Assembly: GCA_913776245.1 (NCBI GenBank)
Contig: CAJYLO010000016.1
Coordinates: 46,990-110,989 of the forward strand
Length of the DNA: 64,000 nucleotides
Reading direction: 5' to 3'
Source of the DNA: an uncultured Chryseobacterium sp.
GTDB taxonomy: Bacteria; Bacteroidota; Bacteroidia; Flavobacteriales; Weeksellaceae
Shown: positions 29,831 through 37,407 of the stretch, in pieces
Layout of the letters: each line of letters starts with the position of its first letter
Position numbering within the stretch: position 1 is the stretch's first letter
The notes under the pieces: generated by a model
The model's input: only the letters and a program-made list of their open reading frames with translations
What the model was told of the DNA's origin: nothing
Databases searched by the model: none
Made by a program: the position numbers and the translations under genes

Positions 29831-29866
29831 AAAACCTTTCAGAATAAACATCTGAAAGGTTCTTTA
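29831..29866. terminator. Bidirectional terminator after anmK
   Basis: The stem AACCTTTCAGA / TCTGAAAGGTT (29833-29861), flanked by an A-run and T-rich sequence, is shared by anmK (+) and the SRPBCC gene (-). Confidence 0.85.
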
Positions 29867-29887
29867 TCATAATAAATTGTCAATTTT

Positions 29888-30274
29888 TTATAATTGCTCA
29901 ATTTTATCTGTAAGAGAATTAATAAAATTCTGCAATGGTTTTTCTACCATCATTTTGATAAACGGATTGAACTTCCCTTCGAAAAGTAACTGCACTTCCG
30001 TCTGGTTATCATTTACAGGATTCATGGTTCCGGTAAGCGCAAAATCAAGACTTGAACTGGCAGATTTCAAAACCACTTCTTTTTCGGAGACATTATCGAT
30101 TTTAAGTGCAATTTCCGGCATTCCTTTTAATCCGAATTTGAAACCGTCTTCTCTGGCCTCGAAATTCTGAAGACTTTCCGGCATCAGATCTTTATAATCC
30201 TGAGGATTCTTAAGCATTGAAGCCAATTCGGATGAAGATTTATTTACAATTATTTTTCGTCCTTCTAAATTCAT
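29888..30274 (-). CDS. SRPBCC-superfamily protein
   Basis: 128 residues from ATG 30274 (MNLEGRKIIVNKSSSELASM); the frame extends further, but this start gives the standard first strand. The sequence follows the helix-grip layout of the START/SRPBCC fold: an N-terminal strand, VNKSSSELASMLKNPQDY, SSSLDFALTGTMNPVNDN in the sheet and a long C-terminal helix EKPLQNFINSLTDKIEQL. In related bacteria such proteins bind hydrophobic ligands, with the function mostly unknown. It is divergent from a Nudix gene; on the minus strand TACATTTG at 30309-30316, overlapping the Nudix start codon, is its likely -7 box. Confidence 0.75.
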   Translation of the reverse strand: MNLEGRKIIVNKSSSELASMLKNPQDYKDLMPESLQNFEAREDGFKFGLKGMPEIALKIDNVSEKEVVLKSASSSLDFALTGTMNPVNDNQTEVQLLFEGKFNPFIKMMVEKPLQNFINSLTDKIEQL

Positions 30275-30311
30275 TTTTATATTTTTGTAATTAATATTAA
30301 AAGCCTTACAA

Positions 30312-30920
30312 ATGTATAAAGTTTTTATCAATGAAAAAAAATTAATTTTGAGCTCGGAGCCGCAAAACAGCCCTAAAATACTGAATTATGATGGTACGCA
30401 TAGTTTCGAGTTCGCCATTGATCTTCTTGAAAATACTGCATCGCAAGGCCTGAATATTTATCATTCCGATATTGAAAAGCTATGGTCTGATTTCGGAAAT
30501 TTTTTCAAAAAAATAGATGCTGCCGGAGGCATCGTTCAGAACTCAGAAAATAAAATACTTTTTATTCACAGGCTCGGAAAATGGGATCTTCCGAAAGGAA
30601 AAATAGAACCCGGCGAATCTCGTGAAATCGCTGCTGTGAGAGAAGTAGAGGAAGAATGCGGGATTTTTGATCTCCATCTGAAAGATTTCATCAACTCTAC
30701 TTATCATATCTACACTGAGAGAGACGGCAAAAAAATCCTGAAGACAACGTATTGGTTTCATATGTTATATCCCGGCACGGAAACGCCTAAACCACAGATT
30801 GAAGAAGGGATCAATGAAGTAAGCTGGAAAAATGAAGCCGAAATCGAAAGTGTAATTATCCCATCTACTTTTCAGAATATCAAACTGATTCTCGCTGATT
30901 TTAAATCTAAGAATATATAA
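30312..30920 (+). CDS. Nudix hydrolase
   Basis: 202 residues. The Nudix box GKIEPGESREIAAVREVEEE followed by CGI (about 96-118) is complete, with the REVEEE metal-binding glutamates, so it should hydrolyse a nucleoside diphosphate linked to another group. About 65 N-terminal residues precede the Nudix fold and have no motif I know. Substrate specificity is not visible. TATTTTTG at 30280-30287 is a likely -7 box. A strong bidirectional terminator separates it from pheT. Confidence 0.93.
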   Translation: MYKVFINEKKLILSSEPQNSPKILNYDGTHSFEFAIDLLENTASQGLNIYHSDIEKLWSDFGNFFKKIDAAGGIVQNSENKILFIHRLGKWDLPKGKIEPGESREIAAVREVEEECGIFDLHLKDFINSTYHIYTERDGKKILKTTYWFHMLYPGTETPKPQIEEGINEVSWKNEAEIESVIIPSTFQNIKLILADFKSKNI

Positions 30921-30958
30921 AAAAAATACCGCCCGAAAATTTCAGGCGGTATTTTTTT
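30921..30958. terminator. Bidirectional terminator between Nudix gene and pheT
   Basis: The stem AAATACCGCC / GGCGGTATTT (about 30925-30954) with loop CGAAAATTTCA and flanking A and T runs overlaps the pheT stop at 30957. Confidence 0.85.
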
Positions 30959-33356
30959 ATCTCAATTCAGCATTGAATTCTTTCTGAAATGATTTGATGA
31001 GAGAATTCATAACCTCTGTTATATCCTTATCTTCCAATGTTTTTTCTTCATTCAGAAGCTCGAAACTCATTGCATAAGACTTTTTACCTTCCGGAAGATT
31101 TTTACCTTCATAAACATCAAACAAATTAATGTTCTTCAGGAAAGGCGACTTATTGGATTTTGCCAGCTCATACAATTCAGCATAAGTGATAGTTTTGTCC
31201 ACCAGCAGCGCAAGATCTCTTCTGATCTTGTTGAATTTCGGAATGTCAATAAACTTAAGATTTTCTTTTCCTCTAAGTGCCTGGCAAGTTTCCAGCTCTA
31301 TTTCCGCATAAAAAACTTCCTGGCTGATATCAAAATCCTTTAATAACTGTGAAGACACTTTTCCCAATCTGGCAATTGTTTTTCCTTCCGATTTGATTTC
31401 TAAGGCATCAGAAAATCGCTCATCTTCCAAAGCTGATTCTTGAAGTTCAAGATCCAGTTTTTCCAGAAGAATTTTGACATAGGCTTTCAAATGATAGAAA
31501 TCTGCTGCACTTTTCGGCTGGAGCCAATTTTCTGCTACTTCTCTACCCGATGTCAGAATCGCTAATTGCTTTCTCTCCTCGTATTGCTCTTTTTTATGAT
31601 AAATTTTACCTAATTCAAAAAACTTAATATCTGAAGATTTTCTGTTGATATTATAAATCGCATTTTCCAAAAGACCTTCTAATAAAGACTTTCTCATAAA
31701 CGCCAAGTCGTTACTCAAAGGATTCAACAGCTTCACAGCATCCGTTTCATCTTTTACGGAACGCAGCGAATTGTTCATCACCTCGTGGAAACCATTGGAT
31801 TGCAATGTTCTGGCCCAGGAATTTTCCAAAGCATCCTGATCCTCAAAACTCAATTTTACCGGTGTAAAAGAGATCTTTTTCGGCGCTTCGATTTTATTGT
31901 AACCGTAGATTCTCAGCACTTCTTCTATAACATCGATTTCTCTTGTCACATCTGCTCTGTAAACCGGAACAGATAATTCCAGCCCATTCTGAATCTCATT
32001 AAGAATCTGAATATCAAGTGATTTAAGAATTTCTTTTACTTTTTCCCTGTGGATTTTGGTTCCCAGGATCTGGTCTAGCTGGGAATATCTGAAAACCACA
32101 TAATGGTCTTTGATTTTCTCCGGGTAATGCTCCAGAATTTCACCAACCAGCTTTCCACCCGCCAGTTCCTGAATCAGACTGATTGCGTGAGTCAAAGCAG
32201 TTCTGGCATTATTAGGGTCTACACCTCTTTCGAAACGGAAAGACGCATCGGTATTCAAACCGTGAAGTTTGGAGGCTTTTCTTATGGCAACAGGATTAAA
32301 ATAAGCACTTTCTAAGAAAATAGTTTTAGTTTCGTCTGAAACACCGCTTTCGCTTCCGCCGAAAACTCCGGCAATGCACATCGGCTTATCTTTTCCATCT
32401 TTTATAATGATTTCGGAACCATTCAGCGTTCTTTCGGTCCCATCCAGAGTTTTAAATTTGGTTCCCGCTTTTATTGTTCCAACCTTCACTTTTTTCCCGG
32501 TAATTTTATCCGCATCAAAAGCGTGAAGCGGCTGTCCAAGGCCGTGAAGAATATAATTGGTAATATCAACAATATTATTAATTGGTGAAAGACCGATGGC
32601 TTTCAGTCTGTTTTTCAGCCAATCCGGAGAATCTTTTACTTCAACATTTTCAATCACCGCACCCAGATATCTTGGTGTCATTTCAGAATCTTCCACTACT
32701 AATTTGAAATCGTGAGAACCTTCAATATTTAAAACTTTAGATTCTATTTTAGTAAATTCTGACTTCAGATTATTAGAAGAAATGAAGGCCTGTAAATCCC
32801 TTGCAACCCCGTAATGTGACATAGCGTCGGTTCTGTTTGGCGTCAGACCGATCTCATAAACCTCATCATTCGTCAATTCAAAATAATCAGCGAACGGTTT
32901 TCCTACTTTAAATTTTGAATCGTCCAGAACCATAATTCCGGCATGATCGTCGCTCAAGCCTAATTCATCTTCGGCGCATATCATCCCTTCAGAAACTTCA
33001 CCACGGATTTTAGCTTTTTTGATTTCGAAAGAGTTTCCGTCTTTTGCATAGATTTTTGTCCCGACAACAGCTACAGGAACCGTTTGGCCGGCTGCAACAT
33101 TAGGCGCACCACAAACAATTTCCAATACTTTTCCGTTGCCGACATCCACTGTTGTTTTGCTCAGTTTATCTGCATTCGGATGTTTTTCGCAAGTCAGAAC
33201 TTTACCTACAACAATCCCTTCCAGGCTTCCTTTTACGCTCTCGAATTTATCTACACCTTCCACTTCCAAACCGATATCGGTAAGATAAGCGCTGATTTTC
33301 TCAGAGTTAAGGTCAGTTTTGATATAATCTTTAAGCCAATTATTAGAAATTTTCAT
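30957..33356 (-). CDS. pheT: Phenylalanine-tRNA ligase beta subunit
   Basis: 799 residues, normal for the bacterial-type beta chain. The N-terminus MKISNNWLKDYIKTDL is followed by the tRNA-binding OB domain (VVGKVLTCEKHPNADKLS near 50-67), B3/B4 editing core (DASFRFERGVDPNNA region), B5 domain, a catalytic-like core domain, and the C-terminal FDX-ACB anticodon domain (FNKIRRDLALLVDKTITYAE near 705). It pairs with PheS, which is not in this window. The two tRNA-Phe genes lie about 4 kb away and are not linked to it as an operon. Confidence 0.98.
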   Translation of the reverse strand: MKISNNWLKDYIKTDLNSEKISAYLTDIGLEVEGVDKFESVKGSLEGIVVGKVLTCEKHPNADKLSKTTVDVGNGKVLEIVCGAPNVAAGQTVPVAVVGTKIYAKDGNSFEIKKAKIRGEVSEGMICAEDELGLSDDHAGIMVLDDSKFKVGKPFADYFELTNDEVYEIGLTPNRTDAMSHYGVARDLQAFISSNNLKSEFTKIESKVLNIEGSHDFKLVVEDSEMTPRYLGAVIENVEVKDSPDWLKNRLKAIGLSPINNIVDITNYILHGLGQPLHAFDADKITGKKVKVGTIKAGTKFKTLDGTERTLNGSEIIIKDGKDKPMCIAGVFGGSESGVSDETKTIFLESAYFNPVAIRKASKLHGLNTDASFRFERGVDPNNARTALTHAISLIQELAGGKLVGEILEHYPEKIKDHYVVFRYSQLDQILGTKIHREKVKEILKSLDIQILNEIQNGLELSVPVYRADVTREIDVIEEVLRIYGYNKIEAPKKISFTPVKLSFEDQDALENSWARTLQSNGFHEVMNNSLRSVKDETDAVKLLNPLSNDLAFMRKSLLEGLLENAIYNINRKSSDIKFFELGKIYHKKEQYEERKQLAILTSGREVAENWLQPKSAADFYHLKAYVKILLEKLDLELQESALEDERFSDALEIKSEGKTIARLGKVSSQLLKDFDISQEVFYAEIELETCQALRGKENLKFIDIPKFNKIRRDLALLVDKTITYAELYELAKSNKSPFLKNINLFDVYEGKNLPEGKKSYAMSFELLNEEKTLEDKDITEVMNSLIKSFQKEFNAELR

Positions 33357-33375
33357 TCTTTTTTATATTTGAATT

Positions 33376-33446
33376 TTTTGAACACAAAGTGCGCAAAGAT
33401 TTTTTAATTTAAACTGCTTTTAAGTTCACAGAGGCGTAAACTTATA
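33376..33446. repeat. CGCAAAG dispersed element, degenerate copy
   Basis: GAACACAAAGTGCGCAAAG, then ATTTTTTAA, then TTTTAAGTTCACAGAGGCGT follow the two-part layout of the family. It lies between dnaN and pheT and may have consequences for a shared transcript. Confidence 0.6.
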
Positions 33447-33516
33447 ATAAGTTTTTAAACTAAAATTTGAGACCTGAATTTCAAATCTCAAATTTTAAAT
33501 ATGATTAATTTTAAAA

Positions 33517-34647
33517 TTATAAACCTATTACAGGCATTGACAGCATCAGGATACTTTCGTTCTCCTCCAATCCGTCTACCGGCTCTACAATCCCGGGTCT
33601 GTTTGGCTGAGACATCTTCATTGTCACATCATCAGAACCAAGAACTGATAACATTTCTGTGAGGAATTTTGAACTGAAACCAATGTTGATATCATCGCCG
33701 TTATAATCGCACGGAATCTGCATATCCGCTTTGTTAGCGTATTCTGTATCTTCTGCATGAAGATGAAGAACGTTACCGGATAATTTGAATCTTACCTGAT
33801 TAGTCGATTTGTTGGACATAATCGATGCTCTTCTGATTGAGCTTAAAAGTAAACTTCTGTTGATGGTTAAAACATTTGGATTCTCTTTCGGAATTACCGC
33901 ATTGTAATTCGGATATTTGCCATCAATCAAACGACAGATCCAGATGTTATTTCCAAACGTGAACTTCGCCATATTATCACTAAATTCAATCACCACATCT
34001 TCATTGGAATTGTTCAGGATATTTTTGAAAATGGATAAAGGCTTCTTTGGCATAATAAACTCCAAAGTCTCCGGATGTACAATATCTGTTCTTTTGTAAA
34101 CCACCAATCTGTGAGAATCTGTCGAAACAAAATTAGTCTCATCTTCCTTGAACTGGAATAACACACCTGTCATTACAGGACGAAGCGAGTCATTACTTGT
34201 TGCAAATAATGTGTTGGTTAATGCTTCTGCCAGAACGCCGCCAGGAATGGTTACTTTTTGCGAGGCATCGAACTCGGGCAACTCAGGATAATCATCCGCA
34301 TTATCCAGTGCTACGGCAAAGTTATCTTTCTCGTCCAGAATCTCCAGAACACTTCCGTTTCCGTCCTCGGAATCTTTTACCACCAAAGTCAAAGGCTGCT
34401 CACCATAGGTTTTCAGGAAGTCCTGAAATATTTTTCCGGGAACTGCAAGCTTTCCTTTGTCATCAGACTTTACTTCAAGAGAAGTGATCAGAGTGGTTTC
34501 TCCGTCTGAAGCCGTCACTGTCAGTAAGTTCTGGTCCAATTCGAAAAGAAAATTCTCCAAGATCGGTCTGGATTGTGAACCGGAAATCACGCCGCTCACA
34601 GTCTGTAAAGCTTTTTGCAAATCGCCACTGGCAACAATAAATCTCAT
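33517..34647 (-). CDS. dnaN: DNA polymerase III beta subunit (sliding clamp)
   Basis: 376 residues, three repeats of the clamp fold as expected. It begins MRFIVASGDLQKALQTVSGV, with SRPILENFLFELDQNLLTVT in domain I, DSHRLVVYKR in domain II, and the C-terminal ESILMLSMPVIGL, which ends the family (peptide-binding pocket residues M-P). It holds the replicative polymerase on DNA. It is not beside dnaA here, which is usual for Flavobacteriia. It is followed on the same strand by pheT after a repeat-filled gap of 160 bases. Confidence 0.98.
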   Translation of the reverse strand: MRFIVASGDLQKALQTVSGVISGSQSRPILENFLFELDQNLLTVTASDGETTLITSLEVKSDDKGKLAVPGKIFQDFLKTYGEQPLTLVVKDSEDGNGSVLEILDEKDNFAVALDNADDYPELPEFDASQKVTIPGGVLAEALTNTLFATSNDSLRPVMTGVLFQFKEDETNFVSTDSHRLVVYKRTDIVHPETLEFIMPKKPLSIFKNILNNSNEDVVIEFSDNMAKFTFGNNIWICRLIDGKYPNYNAVIPKENPNVLTINRSLLLSSIRRASIMSNKSTNQVRFKLSGNVLHLHAEDTEYANKADMQIPCDYNGDDINIGFSSKFLTEMLSVLGSDDVTMKMSQPNRPGIVEPVDGLEENESILMLSMPVIGL

Positions 34648-34784
34648 AAACTGTATTTATTTCAATTCCACAAAGATAATGATTTCGGACAAATTTTAAA
34701 AGCCGGATTTATTTAGTTATTAACAATTTTCGGATTGGAGTAAAATAAGTTTGAATAACTTTGTGAAAATTTGATAATTGATAA

Positions 34785-34885
34785 ATTTTTAAACGCAAAG
34801 TCCGCAAAGATTTTTTGAACTTATTGAAAATATTTTTAAGGCTCGCAAAGACGTAAAACTCATCAAAGATTTTAAAGAATAGAAT
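34785..34885. repeat. CGCAAAG dispersed element, well-preserved copy
   Basis: AAACGCAAAGTCCGCAAAGA, then ATTTTTTGAACTTATTG, then TTTTTAAGGCTCGCAAAGAC, GTAAAACTCATCAAAGATTT. This is the clearest copy in the window, with three or four CGCAAAG-like cores. It lies in the divergent gap between dnaN and dgkA. Confidence 0.7.
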
Positions 34886-34912
34886 CAGAAATTTAATTTT
34901 ATTAAATCAAGA

Positions 34913-35278
34913 ATGAAAAAACCTCCATTCTATAAAAGTGTACAATTTACAATCAAAGGGCTGATATGGATTTTGCGAAATGAGCGCAATTTTCAAATCG
35001 AAGTTTTTGGTTTGATTATCAATCTGTTTTTGATTGTTTTTTTTGGACTTAACACCTTCGAAACTTGTTTGATTCTACTGGTAAGTTTTATTGTTTTAAT
35101 TACAGAAGTTGTTAATACTTGTATCGAAAAAATCTGTGATTACATCCAACCGGAATTTGACCGGAGAATCGGAATCATCAAAGATCTTTCCGGCGGTGCG
35201 GTTTTGCTTGCAACCATTGTTGCAGTTTGTGCCGGTGCCTTGATTTATTGGCCTTATCTGAAACTGTTATTTTATTGA
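34913..35278 (+). CDS. dgkA: Diacylglycerol kinase family membrane protein
   Basis: 121 residues. It has the three-span layout of prokaryotic diacylglycerol/undecaprenol kinase: the N-terminal amphipathic helix FYKSVQFTIKGLIWILRNER with NFQIE, spans at about 32-50, 53-70 and 98-116, and the catalytic segment LITEVVNTCIEKICDYI followed by KDLSGGAVLL. The E-x-x-N-T-x-x-E and KD-x-x-x-GAV motifs are intact. In Gram-negatives it recycles diacylglycerol; whether this one prefers a lipid alcohol such as undecaprenol is not visible. Confidence 0.9.
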   Translation: MKKPPFYKSVQFTIKGLIWILRNERNFQIEVFGLIINLFLIVFFGLNTFETCLILLVSFIVLITEVVNTCIEKICDYIQPEFDRRIGIIKDLSGGAVLLATIVAVCAGALIYWPYLKLLFY

Positions 35279-35295
35279 GTTATAACACTACAATA

Positions 35296-35336
35296 CATAT
35301 AGATTCTTTGCGCCTTTGCGTTTTCAATTCACGCTT
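35296..35336. repeat. CGCAAAG element core, reverse orientation
   Basis: AGATTCTTTGCGCCTTTGCG is the complement of the CGCAAAGGCGCAAAG core, here between dgkA and ddl. Only the core remains. Confidence 0.55.
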
Positions 35337-35420
35337 AACTTTTCAATTTTAATATTTAGGCAATTTTTAATCTATATTTTTTCATAAAATCTTTACATTT
35401 GTTTTCAATATATTTCTAAA

Positions 35421-36404
35421 ATGAGTAAAAAAAATGTGGCCGTTATCATGGGCGGCTATTCCGATGAATACAAAGTTTCCTTAAAAAGCGGACAGTTGAT
35501 TTTTGATTCGCTGGACCGTGAGATCTATAACGTTTACAAAGTTGTGATCCTGAAAGATGAATGGTACTTTCTGGATGAATATGATAATAAAAAAGCGCTT
35601 AACAAAGCGGATTTTTCTGTAGATTCTGGAAATGGTGATACATTGAAATTTGATGTATGCTTCAATATCATCCACGGAACACCTGGTGAAAACGGAATTA
35701 TGCAGGCTTATTGGGATGCCATCGGACAAAAATATACCGGCTGCGATTTCTATCAAAGCGCATTGACCTTCAACAAAAAAGATACTTTGGCCGTTTTATC
35801 AAAATACGGAATCCCTTCCGCAAAAAGCATTTACCTTAGAAAAGGGGAAAACATTTCTGATGAAGAAATCGTTGGAAAATTGGGTCTGCCGGTTTTTGTA
35901 AAGCCAAACCAAAGTGGATCTTCTCTTGGGATTTCTAAAGTGAAAGAAAAAAGCGAATTAGCGAAAGCGCTTGAAGTCGCTTATAAAGAAGATGACGAAG
36001 TCCTGATTGAAAGCGCACTGACAGGAATGGAAGTTTCTGTCGGAGTTTTGGATTACAAAGGTGAAGTGATCGTTCTGGGAATTACGGAAATTGTTCCGGA
36101 CAAAGAATTTTTCGATTATGAAGCTAAATATGAAGGCGCTTCACAGGAAATCACACCGGCACGAATTGATGAAGAAACCAGAAAAAAAGTAGAAGAAATC
36201 TCCATCAAAGCATATAAATCTTTAGGAATGAGCGGATTTTCCCGTTCGGAATTCATTATTGTTGACGGAATCCCACACTTGCTTGAAATGAATACCAATC
36301 CGGGATTTTCGCCGGCAAGTATTCTTCCGCAGCAAGCTAAAATCTATGGAATATCTATCAAAGATCTTTGTGGAAATGAAGTAGAAAAAGCACTTAACAA
36401 ATAA
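35421..36404 (+). CDS. ddl: D-alanine-D-alanine ligase
   Basis: 327 residues. It makes the D-Ala-D-Ala end of peptidoglycan precursors with ATP. The ATP-grasp pattern is seen: N-terminal VAVIMGGYSDEYKVSLKSG, then FNIIHGTPGENGIMQAYWD, LPVFVKPNQSGSSLGISKV (ATP-binding Lys), IESALTGMEVSVGVLD and the metal-binding SRSEFIIVDGIPHLLEMNTN plus PGFSPASI. A TACATTTG -7 box is at 35394-35401, so it probably starts its own transcript, possibly with coaD, 72 bases downstream. Confidence 0.97.
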   Translation: MSKKNVAVIMGGYSDEYKVSLKSGQLIFDSLDREIYNVYKVVILKDEWYFLDEYDNKKALNKADFSVDSGNGDTLKFDVCFNIIHGTPGENGIMQAYWDAIGQKYTGCDFYQSALTFNKKDTLAVLSKYGIPSAKSIYLRKGENISDEEIVGKLGLPVFVKPNQSGSSLGISKVKEKSELAKALEVAYKEDDEVLIESALTGMEVSVGVLDYKGEVIVLGITEIVPDKEFFDYEAKYEGASQEITPARIDEETRKKVEEISIKAYKSLGMSGFSRSEFIIVDGIPHLLEMNTNPGFSPASILPQQAKIYGISIKDLCGNEVEKALNK

Positions 36405-36476
36405 TCATCAATGATAAATTTTAGATTTCGAATTATTGGGAAAATCTAAAATTCATATCCAAAATTCAAAATTTTT

Positions 36477-36947
36477 ATGAAAATTGCTGTTTTTCCCGGG
36501 TCGTTTGATCCGATTACGCTTGGACACTATGATATCGTGGAACGAGCCGTTCCGCTGTTCGATAAAATTATCATAGCCATCGGAAAAAACTCTCAAAAGA
36601 AATATATGTTTTCTCTGGAGCAACGTAAAGAATTCATCCGGAGAACCTTTGAAAAATTCCCAAATGTAGAAGTAGATGATTTTGAAGGACTGACGATTGA
36701 TTACTGCAAAAGTAAAAACGTGAATTTCATTTTAAGAGGACTTAGAAATCCGGCTGATTTTGAATTTGAAAAATCAATTGCCCAAACCAATAGAGCACTG
36801 ACAAGGGAAAATACTATAGAAACTATTTTCCTTTTGACTTCGTCCGGGAAATCCTATATCAGCAGCAGCATTGTAAGAGAGATCATTTCATTCGGAGGAA
36901 ATTATGAAATTATGGTTCCCGATGCAGTGAGGGTTGATAAAAATTAA
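36477..36947 (+). CDS. coaD: Phosphopantetheine adenylyltransferase
   Basis: 156 residues, full length. It adds AMP to 4'-phosphopantetheine in coenzyme A synthesis. The nucleotidyltransferase signature PGSFDPITLGHYDIV (T/H-x-G-H) lies at residues 7-21; the substrate region ILRGLRNPADFEFE and the C-terminal ISSSIVREI match the family. It follows ddl on the same strand, separated by AT-rich filler, and is ended by a bidirectional terminator facing the tRNA-Phe genes. Confidence 0.97.
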   Translation: MKIAVFPGSFDPITLGHYDIVERAVPLFDKIIIAIGKNSQKKYMFSLEQRKEFIRRTFEKFPNVEVDDFEGLTIDYCKSKNVNFILRGLRNPADFEFEKSIAQTNRALTRENTIETIFLLTSSGKSYISSSIVREIISFGGNYEIMVPDAVRVDKN

Positions 36948-37014
36948 ATAAAATACCGGTCAGGATTTTAATTTCCAGAATAATTGGAAAATTCTATTCT
37001 TAAAAATACAAACA

Positions 37015-37046
37015 AAAATCCCTCAGAAAGATCTGAGGGATTTTTT
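37015..37046. terminator. Bidirectional terminator between coaD and tRNA-Phe copy 1
   Basis: The stem AATCCCTCAGA / TCTGAGGGATT (37018-37043) around AAGA, with A and T runs on either side. Confidence 0.85.
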
Positions 37047-37048
37047 CG

Positions 37049-37121
<73 letters not shown>

Positions 37122-37146
37122 AGCACTCTTGTTGTTTTGAGTGGTG

Positions 37147-37178
37147 CAAAAATACAATCTTCCGGATTAAAATGCAAA
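37147..37178 (-). promoter_or_regulatory. Promoter of tRNA-Phe copy 1
   Basis: On the minus strand TTTG (37175-37178), 20-bp spacer, TATTTTTG (37147-37154): a full match to the Bacteroidota promoter. It is followed by a leader with ACTC...GAGT inverted ends before the tRNA. Confidence 0.8.
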
Positions 37179-37211
37179 TCTTATTCACAAAAAATTAATA
37201 AAAGAAGCATA

Positions 37212-37241
37212 AAAAAACCGCCTGAAATTAGGCGGTTTTAA
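37212..37241 (-). terminator. Terminator of tRNA-Phe copy 2
   Basis: The stem AAACCGCCTGA / TTAGGCGGTTT (37215-37238) lies just after the 3' end of the second tRNA on the minus strand. Confidence 0.8.
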
Positions 37242-37242
37242 G

Positions 37243-37315
<73 letters not shown>

Positions 37316-37340
37316 AGCACTCTTGTTGTTTTGAGTGGTG

Positions 37341-37372
37341 CAAAAGTATATTCTTTATTATTACCTTGCAAA
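37341..37372 (-). promoter_or_regulatory. Promoter of tRNA-Phe copy 2
   Basis: On the minus strand TTTG (37369-37372), 20-bp spacer, TACTTTTG (37341-37348). Same spacing as for copy 1, with a different spacer sequence. Confidence 0.8.
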
Positions 37373-37407
37373 TAATATTGAAGTAATTTTTAACAAATGA
37401 TTAAATA

